Counted from the stretch's first letter, positions 9,575-17,239 are shown. The stretch: DNA of 44,520 bases from Azospirillum sp. (GCA_027486405.1 JAIXPD010000012.1:1-44520), one strand, 5' to 3'. Notes: generated by a model not told the origin, from the letters alone. Translations and numbers: made by a program.

Positions 9575-9955
9575 ATGGCCCATGATCTGTTCCGCGTCGC
9601 CGTCGTCGGCGCGGGCGAAACCGGCACCCCGCTGCTGCGCCAATTGTTGGACGCCCCGTTCGTCCGCCTGCTGGGGGTGGCCGATCTGGACGCCGACGCC
9701 CCCGGCATGACGCTGGCCCGCGCGCGCGGCGTCACCACCACCACCGATTTCCGGGAGTTGGCCCGGCTGGGCAACGACCTCGACATTCTGATCGACGTCA
9801 CCGGGGTGGCGGCGGTGCGCGAGGCGCTGCGGCAGGAGATGCAGGACACCGACAACCACCACACGCTGATCGTGCATGAGAAGGTCGTGCAGTTGATGCT
9901 GTCGCTGCTGGCCGGGTCGCTGGTGAGGCTGAAGCACGGCGCGCAGGAGTATTGA
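9575..9955 (+). CDS. Stand-alone NAD(P)-binding Rossmann domain protein
   Basis: The 126-residue protein is little more than one dinucleotide-binding domain. The loop VAVVGAGETGTPLL (about 8-21) closes the first beta strand, the acidic end of strand 2 is VADLDADAPG, and LDILIDVTG follows. No catalytic domain of the Gfo/Idh or homoserine dehydrogenase kind comes after it, so it cannot be a complete oxidoreductase of those families. From memory, similar short domains occur fused in front of sensor kinases in other proteobacteria, which makes a sensing or regulatory role possible; that is inference. A GAGGAAGGA ribosome site precedes the ATG. It converges with gcrA. Confidence 0.75.
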   Translation: MAHDLFRVAVVGAGETGTPLLRQLLDAPFVRLLGVADLDADAPGMTLARARGVTTTTDFRELARLGNDLDILIDVTGVAAVREALRQEMQDTDNHHTLIVHEKVVQLMLSLLAGSLVRLKHGAQEY

Positions 9956-9990
9956 GCGCCTCGCCCCGGATACGCCACCGCCGGGAAAGG

Positions 9991-10020
9991 AAAAACCCTT
10001 CTCACCAGAGGTGAGAAGGG
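9991..10020 (-). terminator. Rho-independent terminator of gcrA
   Basis: On the minus strand CCCTTCTCACC and GGTGAGAAGGG form an 11-bp perfect stem with a 3-base loop (10020-9996), directly followed by five T (9995-9991). It lies 40 bases after the gcrA stop. Confidence 0.9.
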
Positions 10021-10059
10021 CCGTTCATCAGGATCAACGGTACGGGAGAGGCGGCCGGA

Positions 10060-10434
10060 TCAGGCGGCACCGACGTTGCGGTCCCGCTCCTCCTCGCGCT
10101 TCTTGCTGCTGCCGGTGGGCTGGTAGGCCAAGGCGGCGTGCTCCGCGCAATAGGGCAGACCAGCCAGGGACGGCTTGCCGCAGAAATGGAAATCCTGGTG
10201 CTTGGGGTCGCCGACCGGCCATTTGCACATGCGCTCGGTCAGGGCGAGGATGGTCGCCCCACGGGTCGGTTTCTTCTTGATCGGCGAAGGGCGGCCGGAC
10301 AAGCCGAGCCGATGCGCCTTGCCGATCACCGCGTTGCGGCTGATGTCACCCAGAGTGTCCGCGATCTCGCTCGCGCTCAACCCCTGGGACCACAGATCCT
10401 TGAGCTGTTGAATACGCTCATCCGTCCAACTCAT
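10060..10434 (-). CDS. gcrA: Cell cycle regulator GcrA
   Basis: GcrA binds the primary sigma factor and promoters carrying CcrM-methylated GANTC sites, and activates cell-division genes in alphaproteobacteria. The protein has 124 residues from MSWTDERIQQLKDLWSQGLS. The helix-turn-helix-like DNA-binding part is at about 1-48 with the hallmark SRNAVIGKAHRLGLSGRPS. The C-terminal part TERMCKWPVGDP...FHFCG...YCAEH is the sigma-interacting domain, with Cys at 70, 85 and 96. The linker is short compared with Caulobacter GcrA (about 170 residues). ATGs upstream in frame would add about 15 non-conserved residues. The tail is Lys/Glu/Arg-rich. Confidence 0.95.
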   Translation of the reverse strand: MSWTDERIQQLKDLWSQGLSASEIADTLGDISRNAVIGKAHRLGLSGRPSPIKKKPTRGATILALTERMCKWPVGDPKHQDFHFCGKPSLAGLPYCAEHAALAYQPTGSSKKREEERDRNVGAA

Positions 10435-10600
10435 CCCCGAGTACTCCCGATCCGGTGCCATTGCCTGCCGCTGGGTCACGGTCTGACGCCGTTTTCCATA
10501 AGCCGCAACATTTTGTGCCAGTCGGTGTGGAAGCTACCAGATGGACACCGGAAGCGGTAGGGGGTCGCGGCAACATTCCTGTGCATAAGTCGCCGGAGCC

Positions 10601-11416
10601 TCAGGAGTTCAGCGCGCCATAGACCTCCTCGGCGATGGCCGACAGGGTGGCGCGGTCCAGATCGCCGGTGACGGCCAGCGCCAAGCCGTTGTCCTGCCAA
10701 TACAAAGCCTGCAAGCCGCCGTCCTGGGCAAAACGGAAGGCGGTCCCCGCCGGGCTTTTGGTGGAGCGGATGTAGAGGGTAATGCGGCGACCAGCCGCAT
10801 CCTCGTACATGTAGAGCGCGGCCGGTCCCTCGGCGTCGGCGAGCAGCCGCCCGCCGATCAACTCATAGCCGCTCTTGGTCGCCTTGGGACAGCGCATGTC
10901 CCGGCCGATCCGCTTGGACAGCCAGGAGACCAGATGCGCTTCCTGGTCCACCCCGACCTCGATCGGGTGGCGGACCTCGACGGAAAACACCTTGTGGGCG
11001 GCCACCGCGTCGGCGAGGAAGGCGGTGGTCAGCGTGTCACCCGCCCCGGCCCGGCCCCCGCCCAACCGGTCGCGCACCGCCCAGCCCGTCGCCCCACCGG
11101 CCACGAACAGCAGCAGCGAGGCGGCGAGCGCCAGCCCCCAGACCCGGCCCCGGCCAAAGCCCGGCGGCGGCGCGGCGGCGGCCTTGCGCGGGGCGAAGGG
11201 CGGGGTCAGATGGTCGGGCAAGGGCTGGTCGATCAGGGGGCCGAAGCTGCGGGCCAGCAGCGCGCGCTGCGCCCGGTAGCGCTCGAACCGTTGGGCGTCC
11301 TCGGGGCGGTCGGCCAGATGGCGTTCCACCGCCGCGATCCGCTCCTCCGGCAATTCCCCGTCGATCCAGGCGTGCAGTTCCGCCTCGGTCACGGGTTGGG
11401 TCTCGCCGGTCATCAT
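10601..11416 (-). CDS. Membrane-anchored anti-sigma factor
   Basis: The 271-residue protein is encoded directly after an ECF sigma factor. The N-terminal cytoplasmic part has ELHAWIDGELPEERIAAVERHLADRPE, the helical pattern of anti-sigma domains, but lacks the Cys-containing HxxxCxxC zinc motif. One membrane helix is at about 92-113 (LALAASLLLFVAGGATGW), followed by a roughly 150-residue periplasmic domain that could sense the signal. Its ATG overlaps the sigma stop (TGATG), and a GGAGG site lies just upstream, so expression is coupled. The target is inferred from position; the signal sensed is unknown. Confidence 0.88.
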   Translation of the reverse strand: MMTGETQPVTEAELHAWIDGELPEERIAAVERHLADRPEDAQRFERYRAQRALLARSFGPLIDQPLPDHLTPPFAPRKAAAAPPPGFGRGRVWGLALAASLLLFVAGGATGWAVRDRLGGGRAGAGDTLTTAFLADAVAAHKVFSVEVRHPIEVGVDQEAHLVSWLSKRIGRDMRCPKATKSGYELIGGRLLADAEGPAALYMYEDAAGRRITLYIRSTKSPAGTAFRFAQDGGLQALYWQDNGLALAVTGDLDRATLSAIAEEVYGALNS

Positions 11417-11988
11417 CACTTGATCCTCCTCACCACCGCCTGCTCCACACCGCCGTCCAGCAGCGCGCGCAATCGCTCGCGCGCGCGGGCCAGCCGGGAC
11501 ATCACGGTGCCGATGGGCAGTTCCAACACCTCCGCCACCTCGCGGTAGGACAGGCCCTCCATCCCGGTCAGGAGCAGCACGGCCCGGTGCTCCTCCGTCA
11601 ACTGGCCAAAGGCGCGGACGAAGTCGCGCACCTCGCCCCGGTCGGCGGGGGTGGCGCTGAGCGCCAGATCGTCGGCCAGATCCTCCACCGGCACCTCGGC
11701 CCCGCGCCGCCGCCGCCCGCGCAGCACCGAGACGTGCAGATTGTGCAGAATCGACATCAGCCAGCCGCCCAGGCGCGAGGGGTCGCGCAGGGCGTGACGG
11801 TTGGCCAGCGCCTTTTCCACGCAATCCTGCACCAGATCGTCGGCGTCGGGCCGGTTGCCCACCAGCGCCGTGGCGTAGCGGCGCAGGCGCGGCACATGCG
11901 CGGCGATGTCGTGATCGGCGATGGGGGAACCGGGGGTCATGCGGGTGTCATCCGGCGGCGGCCTTGAGGAAGCATCTTCATCGACCAT
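11416..11988 (-). CDS. ECF-family RNA polymerase sigma factor
   Basis: Alternative sigma factor of 190 residues. Region 2 (about 28-95) has RRYATALVGNRPDADDLVQD and GGWLMSILHNL; region 4 (about 128-175) has LTEEHRAVLLLTGMEGLSY followed by REVAEVLELPIGTVMSRLARARERLR (split by reading), the promoter -35 binding helix-turn-helix. The start at 11988 is backed by a GGGGGAG site six bases upstream; an internal Met at residue 17 is an alternative. It begins only 33 bases after the stop of the isocitrate dehydrogenase gene in the same direction, so read-through transcription is possible. No clear autoregulatory promoter was found. Confidence 0.93.
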   Translation of the reverse strand: MVDEDASSRPPPDDTRMTPGSPIADHDIAAHVPRLRRYATALVGNRPDADDLVQDCVEKALANRHALRDPSRLGGWLMSILHNLHVSVLRGRRRRGAEVPVEDLADDLALSATPADRGEVRDFVRAFGQLTEEHRAVLLLTGMEGLSYREVAEVLELPIGTVMSRLARARERLRALLDGGVEQAVVRRIK

Positions 11989-12021
11989 GACGCTCCCCCC
12001 CTCCCCTTTATTCCGCCCGAC

Positions 12022-13464
12022 TCAGCCCAGCGTCGAGAATCCCGCCTTGCCGTCGAAGTTGCTGAGGTTTTCCGTCTGGGTGAAGTCGATCCCGGCGCTG
12101 GCCAGTCGGCCCAGCAGCTCGACGATGGCCGCGTGGGTGATCGGCCCGTTCTGGGCCAGGAACCGGCAGCGCCAATGGTCGGTGCAGAACACGTCCAGAT
12201 TGCCGTCCGGCCAGACCTTTTGCGAGCGGTTGGAGATGCTGACCAGGGTCAACGCCTCCGTCGCCAGCGGCCCGACCAGCTCGGCCAGATCGTTCGGCAC
12301 CCCGCCCGACCAGTGCAGGAACACATCGACGCCGACCAGCTCCTTCACCGCCACCCGGCGCGGCGACAGCCGGTTGGTGCGGTCATAGGCGGGCCGGGCG
12401 GTGGTGTAGCCCACCGTTGGCATGGTGACGGGCATTTGCCCCAGCCGTTCCACCACGGCGTCGGCAAAGGCGCGGGTTCCCGCCCGCACCCGCCCGATGC
12501 CGCGCGCGAAGATGTCGGCGGTGTGGATGCCGTCCTCGATGGTTTTGAGCCACGCGTTGTGGATGCGCGCGGCGATGTCGCCCTGGCCGATGTGGACCAG
12601 CATCATCACGGCGGCCATCAGCAGGCCCGACGGGTTGGCGATGCCCTGCCCGGCGATCATCGGGGCCGATCCGTGGATCGCCTCGAACATCGCGCAGGTT
12701 TCGCCGATGTTGGCCGACCCGGCCAGCCCGACCGACCCGGTGATCTGCGCGGCGATATCCGACACGATGTCGCCGTAAAGGTTGAGGGTGACGATGACGT
12801 CGAACCGCTCCGGCTGGTCGGCCAGACGCGCCGCACCGATGTCGACGATCAGGTGGTCGGCCTTGATCTCCGGGTATTCGGCGGCGAGTTCGTAGAAGAT
12901 CTTCAGGAACAGCCCGTCCGTCATCTTCATGACGTTGTCCTTGACGAAGGCCGTCACCTTTTGCCGGTGGTTGGAACGGGCGTAATCGAAGGCGTAGCGG
13001 ACGATGCGTTCCGACCCCGGCCGCGAGATCAGCTTGACCGACTGGATGACGTCGTCGGTCTGGCGATGCTCGATCCCGGCGTAGAGGTCCTCCTCGTTCT
13101 CGCGGATGATGACGACATCCATGCGCGGATGGCGGGTGCGGACATAGGGGTGGTAGGCCACGCAGGGCCGGACGTTCGCGAACAGCCCCAGCGTGGTGCG
13201 CGCCGTGACGTTCAGCGATTTGTTGCCATAGCCCTGCGGCGTGGTGATCGGCCCCTTGAGAAACACCCGCGTCCGGCGGATGGACCCCCACCCGGCGTGA
13301 TCCAGCCCACCGGCGTGGCCGCGCCGGTACACGACCTCGCCCGCCGGAACTTCCTCCACCTTCAGACGGGCACCCGCCGCGTTCATCACATAGAGCACGG
13401 CGTCCATGATTTCGGGGCCGATGCCGTCGCCGCGAGCGACCGTGATGGGGGTGATATCGCGCAT
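12022..13464 (-). CDS. Isocitrate dehydrogenase, alphaproteobacterial type with C-terminal extension
   Basis: A beta-decarboxylating dehydrogenase of 480 residues. The N-terminal two thirds show the family landmarks: GDGIGPEI near residue 11, RENEEDLYAGIEHRQTDD, a KVTAFVKDNVMKMTDG segment, LNLYGDIVSDIAAQITGS, and EAIHGSAPMIAGQGIANPSG near the cofactor site. An extra C-terminal domain of about 140 residues, starting near VGVDVFLHWSGG, matches the Thermus/Rickettsia-like form. Start MRDITPITVARGDG. It differs in type from the icd gene at 8195-9418. Cofactor preference cannot be settled by eye; family members are usually annotated as NADP-dependent. Confidence 0.9.
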   Translation of the reverse strand: MRDITPITVARGDGIGPEIMDAVLYVMNAAGARLKVEEVPAGEVVYRRGHAGGLDHAGWGSIRRTRVFLKGPITTPQGYGNKSLNVTARTTLGLFANVRPCVAYHPYVRTRHPRMDVVIIRENEEDLYAGIEHRQTDDVIQSVKLISRPGSERIVRYAFDYARSNHRQKVTAFVKDNVMKMTDGLFLKIFYELAAEYPEIKADHLIVDIGAARLADQPERFDVIVTLNLYGDIVSDIAAQITGSVGLAGSANIGETCAMFEAIHGSAPMIAGQGIANPSGLLMAAVMMLVHIGQGDIAARIHNAWLKTIEDGIHTADIFARGIGRVRAGTRAFADAVVERLGQMPVTMPTVGYTTARPAYDRTNRLSPRRVAVKELVGVDVFLHWSGGVPNDLAELVGPLATEALTLVSISNRSQKVWPDGNLDVFCTDHWRCRFLAQNGPITHAAIVELLGRLASAGIDFTQTENLSNFDGKAGFSTLG

Positions 13465-13710
13465 GCACTCACTCCGAAGCAACGCGGCGACCGTAGACGC
13501 AAACGGGGGTCGGTTTCAATGGGGGGCGGTGCCGCATCCGGGCAATCCGGTTCCGTCGCGCCTGCGGTGAAAGGACCGTCGCCGCTGTCGCGGAACGCGC
13601 CTCGGCGTCCCCCTATGGTGGGGCCTGATGGCGGTTCGGGGCGGTGAATGGAACGTTTGAAACGCTGTGCACCGGTTTTCCGCCCCCTGTTTCATCCCAT
13701 CCATCGCGCG

Positions 13711-14661
13711 TCAGGCCCGGCGCAACCACGCCCCACGCCCGCCGCGCCGTTCCACCGCCGACCCCAGATTGGGAAAGCGGTCGTCGGGGTTGAGCGTCCA
13801 GGGATAGACGCCCTTCGGCCCCTCCGCCTCCGGTCGGGCCAGCAGGGCGGCGATGGCCTCCGGATCGGGCGGGAACCGCTCGCGCAGCGCACCGGGATCG
13901 CAATCATCGTCGGGGATCGGGCCGGTGGCGGCGATGGAGGCGACGAGGCGCGCCGAGTCCGGGGAATGCGGAGCGTTGGCGGATGCGGGGGCTGGGGATG
14001 CGGGGGCCGGGGATGCGGCAGCGGGGCGCGCGCACAGGTCGGGCGCAGATTCGGGGGGCGTGGACGGCGTGGCCGTGCTTTCCGTGGGCGCGGCCCCCGT
14101 AGGCGTTGATTCCGTGAGCGTTGATTCCGTGGGTGCCGATTCCGTGGGTTCGGTGATGGACGGATCGCTGGCCGGTGGGGTGGATTCCGCCGAGGCGGCG
14201 GCAGTGGGCGCGCGTGGCGGGCTGGTCGTGGCGGCGGTTGCGGGAGCGGTCCCGGTCGCCGCGCGCGGCTCGGCGAACAGCCCCAGCCGGTCGGCCACCC
14301 AGCGCACCGTCGCCGGATCGCCGACGGACACCAGCCGTTCCAACTGCTCGACCGCCAAGGCGCGCAGAGACCCGAGCCGCAACTCCGCCTCGCGGTTCAG
14401 CGATTGCCGCTCCCACCACACCCGGACGCGCAACGCCTCCGACCCGTAATAGGCCCGCCACAGCGTGGTCCGGCTGCACCCCATGGCGCGGGCCACCTGC
14501 TGAAACGACGCCCCGCGCGCCAGCATCCCGGCGGCCATCACCCACAGCTCCTCATGAAAGCGGGAGTCGGGAACCAGCGAGCCTTTCACAACCGGCGGCT
14601 CCTCCGCCCAGGCGGGAAAGCGGTCGGTGGCGGGGGTGGTGTGGTTCAGGCAATCGGGCAT
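13711..14661 (-). CDS. Helix-turn-helix protein with Thr/Glu/Ser/Pro repeat linker
   Basis: Not recognised as a named family. Three parts are visible in the 316 residues. Residues 35-125 are helical and include a likely DNA-binding motif, LARGASFQQVARAMGCSRTT (48-67), then a Trp/Arg-rich segment resembling small terminase-like or transposase-like HTH proteins. Residues 135-235 are low-complexity with TES/PTES units, encoded by 15-base tandem DNA repeats. The C-terminus (about 260-316) is more ordered and ends GVYPWTLNPDDRFPNLGSAV plus an Arg-rich tail. It stands alone, between an isocitrate dehydrogenase gene and the AT-rich island. The role is probably DNA binding; the function is unknown. 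Confidence 0.7.
   Translation of the reverse strand: MPDCLNHTTPATDRFPAWAEEPPVVKGSLVPDSRFHEELWVMAAGMLARGASFQQVARAMGCSRTTLWRAYYGSEALRVRVWWERQSLNREAELRLGSLRALAVEQLERLVSVGDPATVRWVADRLGLFAEPRAATGTAPATAATTSPPRAPTAAASAESTPPASDPSITEPTESAPTESTLTESTPTGAAPTESTATPSTPPESAPDLCARPAAASPAPASPAPASANAPHSPDSARLVASIAATGPIPDDDCDPGALRERFPPDPEAIAALLARPEAEGPKGVYPWTLNPDDRFPNLGSAVERRGGRGAWLRRA
14080..14160. repeat. 15-base tandem repeats inside the HTH protein gene
   Basis: Units of the form GATTCCGTGGGTGCC, diverged, recur about four times and stay in frame, encoding the TES-x-P repeats on the minus strand. A second set of GATGCGGGGGCTGGG-like units lies at about 13980-14020. Confidence 0.6.
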
Positions 14662-15028
14662 GGCGCGACTCCGTGGAGTGGTGAGCGAAACGCGCCAGTG
14701 TCCGATGGAATGGGGGAGGATGGTAGGATAAAAATCATATTTTGGTGGGGTGGGACGGGTTTGGCCTCCCTACCAATGGCAAGCCAATCCTGTTCAACGT
14801 GTTTTGTGAGTGTGTAGCAGCAATCTGGGAGGGGAGTGCAAAATTTGGAAGCCACACAAAGCACGCAACGCGATCTCCCAATCGACCGGATATGACCCGA
14901 AGCGGACACAACCCATCACAAATATGGATACTGATTGATAAATGGGAACCAAATTCACATCTTGCAAGATATGGTGCCTCCTATAAATTCTCTCTAAGCA
15001 TCCATACGAAGAACACAGGGGATCCAGT
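14662..15028. other. Gene-free junction leading into the AT-rich island
   Basis: GC content falls visibly along this stretch, from about 14720 onward. A weak open frame starting at a TTG (14742) runs to 15032 but has no recognisable content. The region probably holds the promoter of the gene at 15029; a ribosome site AGGGGAT precedes that ATG. Confidence 0.5.
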
Positions 15029-15910
15029 ATGACAGGTTTTGACCCAGTGCATTTCGTAAGCCGTATTGGAAGACGGCTTATTATGGAATTTGAAGACGCT
15101 GGCAATGCAGGCACGCCTGGATTGATTGGAGTTTCTCGCGAGCATCCCGCGCGCGTACAGCTTGCAAAGTTGCTGCCAGAGTTTGTTTCAATTGGAAGCG
15201 GTATAGTAATAGATAGTTACAACACAAAGAGTAAGCAGCAGGATATCGTTGTATTTGAGCGTGACTTCTGTCCAATTTATTCGATTAATGATGCACCAGA
15301 AGCCACATATTATCCAGTTGAAGGCGTTGCCGCTGTTGGAGAAGTAAAAAGCACAATGAGCAAGGCATCATTATTTGATGCATTGGATAAAATAAAATCT
15401 GTGAAATTACTAAAAAGATATTCTCAAAAAGAAGATCATGGACTCGGCCCTCTTTCATCATTTCGACCTTTTGGATCATCTCTGGATTTTGCGGCCACTA
15501 GCGAAACAGAATACGACCAAATTCATAAATTTAGAGATCAAGTTTACGGTTTTATTTTTTGCAACTCATTTGCTCAAAGCCCAGAATCTATATTAGATAA
15601 TTTAATAGAATACCAAATATTGAATGGGCATGAATACATGCCAAACATCATTATATCACTCAATAACGGATTTGTTCAAGGAATGAAAGCTAGCGATATG
15701 AGCCTCCAGTACTCGCCCCTCACCTCGGATAGCTTTTCTTATATTCCAACCATCGAGCACGCTTTCGCCTATCTTGTCAATGACCTACGCCAACACATTC
15801 GAGAAGGACGCAGCGTTCCACTCCAGGCATTAGATCGCTATATGACCTCTATGACCGGAGCCTTACCTGCTTGCACCGCGCGGAGATTCGGAGTTCGAAA
15901 TCAGTCATGA
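15029..15910 (+). CDS. DUF6602 family protein, nuclease-like
   Basis: The 293-residue protein matches the pattern of DUF6602. Its core reads VSIGSGIVIDSYNTKSKQQD, then IVVFERDF and YYPVEGVAAVGEVKSTMSKA. D72, then E105-x-K107, with E98 before it, fit a PD-(D/E)xK nuclease active site; this is a fold inference, not proven. No membrane segment or signal peptide is present. Codon use is AT-rich, quite unlike the surrounding GC-rich genes, which indicates recent transfer. Families of this kind are often found in defence or mobile islands, and toxin-antitoxin genes follow here. No methylase, helicase or other partner lies next to it in the window, so a stand-alone role or an incomplete island is possible. 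Confidence 0.8.
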   Translation: MTGFDPVHFVSRIGRRLIMEFEDAGNAGTPGLIGVSREHPARVQLAKLLPEFVSIGSGIVIDSYNTKSKQQDIVVFERDFCPIYSINDAPEATYYPVEGVAAVGEVKSTMSKASLFDALDKIKSVKLLKRYSQKEDHGLGPLSSFRPFGSSLDFAATSETEYDQIHKFRDQVYGFIFCNSFAQSPESILDNLIEYQILNGHEYMPNIIISLNNGFVQGMKASDMSLQYSPLTSDSFSYIPTIEHAFAYLVNDLRQHIREGRSVPLQALDRYMTSMTGALPACTARRFGVRNQS

Positions 15911-16008
15911 TTTTACATTTGGAATTGTGTGCTTGATGGCGTTTCTGGCACTCCTCTAATGCCTAGTTGAATGTTTGTTCCTGGCGCATAGCCGCCTGTC
16001 AACCAGCG

Positions 16009-16320
16009 CTATGCAGTTATCGTGTCTTCCGGTTGGAAAAAGTCGGGCAGGTTTCGCGCACCATGGACGACATGCAGAATTGTCACGCTGTCATCATGGG
16101 TGTCGTAGAAAATCAGGTGTTTCTTATAAGGAAACAGGAAGACGCCCGGCAGGATGTCGTCTCGCTGCCGCCCCATGCGCGGAAAGGTCGCAATGCTTTT
16201 GCATGTTTCCTCAAGCGCGAGGATCCATCTCTCGGCAGCGGCAGGGTTTTCGTTTCGGATGTCTGTCGCGATGGCGACGATTTCGTTTCGCGCGGACGGG
16301 GCGAAAACAAGCTTGCGCAC
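16009..16320 (-). CDS. RelE/ParE family toxin
   Basis: Toxin half of a type II toxin-antitoxin pair. The protein has 103 residues with the ParE-like order: an N-terminal helical hairpin with RKLVFAPSARNEIVAIATDI, then LEETCKSIATFPRMGRQRDD, and C-terminal strands PGVFLFPYKKHLIFYD and VTILHVVHGARN. ParE toxins poison gyrase whereas RelE members cut mRNA; which applies here is not decided by the sequence. It starts at a GTG two bases after the antitoxin stop, so it is co-translated. Confidence 0.9.
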   Translation of the reverse strand: MRKLVFAPSARNEIVAIATDIRNENPAAAERWILALEETCKSIATFPRMGRQRDDILPGVFLFPYKKHLIFYDTHDDSVTILHVVHGARNLPDFFQPEDTITA

Positions 16321-16322
16321 GG

Positions 16323-16571
16323 TTATTTGAAGAAGGTTTGCTTCAGGTCCGCAAACACCGCGTCGCCGTCAATCCCCAACCCGGCGTCGATCTCCGCGCG
16401 GCCCATGTCGATTGCCGCGCGCGCGTTCGCCAACCATTGCTCCGGCGTCGGCTCTTTGACCGCAAGGGTGACTTCCACCAGATCGGACGGCAGGGGACGG
16501 GGGCGGATCAGGGCGGCGTATTCCGGGGGGAGTGCATCCGCCCGAACGGTGACAGTCGCGCGTTGCGGCAT
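16323..16571 (-). CDS. Antitoxin of the ParE-like toxin
   Basis: An 82-residue protein encoded directly upstream of the toxin gene in the same transcript. The start MPQRATVTVRADALPPEY at 16571 is chosen because a GGGAGG ribosome site lies 8 bases before it; an earlier ATG at 16592 would put that site inside the gene. The N-terminal strand (RATVTVRAD) is compatible with a ribbon-type DNA-binding fold, and the C-terminal helix EIDAGLGIDGDAVFADLKQT is like the toxin-wrapping tail of ParD-type antitoxins. Assigned from position plus this pattern. Confidence 0.82.
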   Translation of the reverse strand: MPQRATVTVRADALPPEYAALIRPRPLPSDLVEVTLAVKEPTPEQWLANARAAIDMGRAEIDAGLGIDGDAVFADLKQTFFK

Positions 16572-16685
16572 GGCTGCGGCCTCCCTTTCCATGCCATGAG
16601 CTTACCCCCCATTCCTGTACATCGCCAGTGGCGGATGCGGTGGGGCAATCGGGTGAAGGCTTGGAATTTCTAATATAAGAGGAAC

Positions 16686-16768
16686 GTCATCCCCGCGAAG
16701 GCGGGGATCCAGAGTTTGCCAAACGAACCTTATGGATACGTCTGGATCCCCGCCTTCGCGGGGATGAC
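16686..16768. repeat. Palindromic intergenic repeat, copy 1
   Basis: Two 28-base arms, 16686-16713 and 16741-16768, are exact inverted copies of each other. Each arm contains its own small palindrome CCCCGCGAAGGCGGGG. The element resembles the REP/BIME-like repeats built on GTCATCCCCGCGAAGGCGGG that occur in many proteobacteria. Confidence 0.85.
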
Positions 16769-16827
16769 GGGGGAACGTTTTTTACTTCCAATGAGTTGCC
16801 TAAGCCAAAGATGTGTGAATGCTGTAG

Positions 16828-16846
16828 CGCCTTCGCGGGGATGACG
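16828..16846. repeat. Palindromic intergenic repeat, half copy
   Basis: CGCCTTCGCGGGGATGACG matches one arm of the copies at 16686-16768 and 17240-17322, without a partner arm. Confidence 0.7.
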
Positions 16847-16908
16847 CTAAACCCCATTTTTGGGAGCGGCAAGCTCGGCCTCCGCCACCGAGGTCAGGAA
16901 AACCCGCG

Positions 16909-17118
16909 TCACCGGCAGCGGCGGCGCAGATCGGCGAGAACCGATTGGGCGCTTCGCGCCCGCGTCATATCCTCGTCCAGCGTCTCCAAACGACGATCAA
17001 GCTCCACCCGCTGGGCCGGGGTGACGGGAATGCGCAGGGGATCAAGGCTGTCGCAAAGCTCACCACTCCGATCCAGGCGCTGCTCGGCGGACAGATGGTG
17101 GAAATCAATCGTCGGCAT
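16909..17118 (-). CDS. Orphan addiction-module antitoxin
   Basis: The 69-residue protein is of the putative addiction module component family. It has LSAEQRLDRSGELCDSLDP, then IPVTPAQRVELDRRLETLDED. In related loci a RelE/ParE-type toxin gene follows directly; here the next bases downstream hold only repeats, so no partner is visible. The C-terminus (SVLADLRRRCR) differs from the usual ending of the family and may be altered. Start MPTIDFHHLSAEQ at 17118; a longer in-frame start exists at 17184. It lies between two copies of the palindromic repeat, which may have taken part in loss of the toxin. Confidence 0.75.
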   Translation of the reverse strand: MPTIDFHHLSAEQRLDRSGELCDSLDPLRIPVTPAQRVELDRRLETLDEDMTRARSAQSVLADLRRRCR

Positions 17119-17194
17119 GATCGGGCGTCCTTGCCGTGGGGCGTTGATGGAAAGATGGCGCGGGGCGCGCGCGTTGTCCACCAACGGGTGAGGT

Positions 17195-17225
17195 CAGGGT
17201 TATCGCATATGGAGATTGTTTTCCA
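17195..17225 (+). repeat. 31-base motif, copy A
   Basis: CAGGGTTATCGCATATGG and the bases after it match a stretch at 44369-44399, identical over the first 15 bases and similar beyond. Both copies lie in gene-free DNA. Confidence 0.5.
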
Positions 17226-17239
17226 TTTCGAGGAATCAC

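Noticed and set aside
14742..15032. 96-codon plus-strand frame ending with an ATGA overlap to the DUF6602 gene
   Set aside because: It begins at a TTG with no ribosome site, crosses the GC-to-AT composition change, and its Trp-rich translation resembles no family. The overlap alone is not enough.
16687..16872. Short minus-strand frame over the palindromic repeat
   Set aside because: Its sequence ([11 protein letters not shown] and similar) is merely the translated repeat, a known source of false gene calls.
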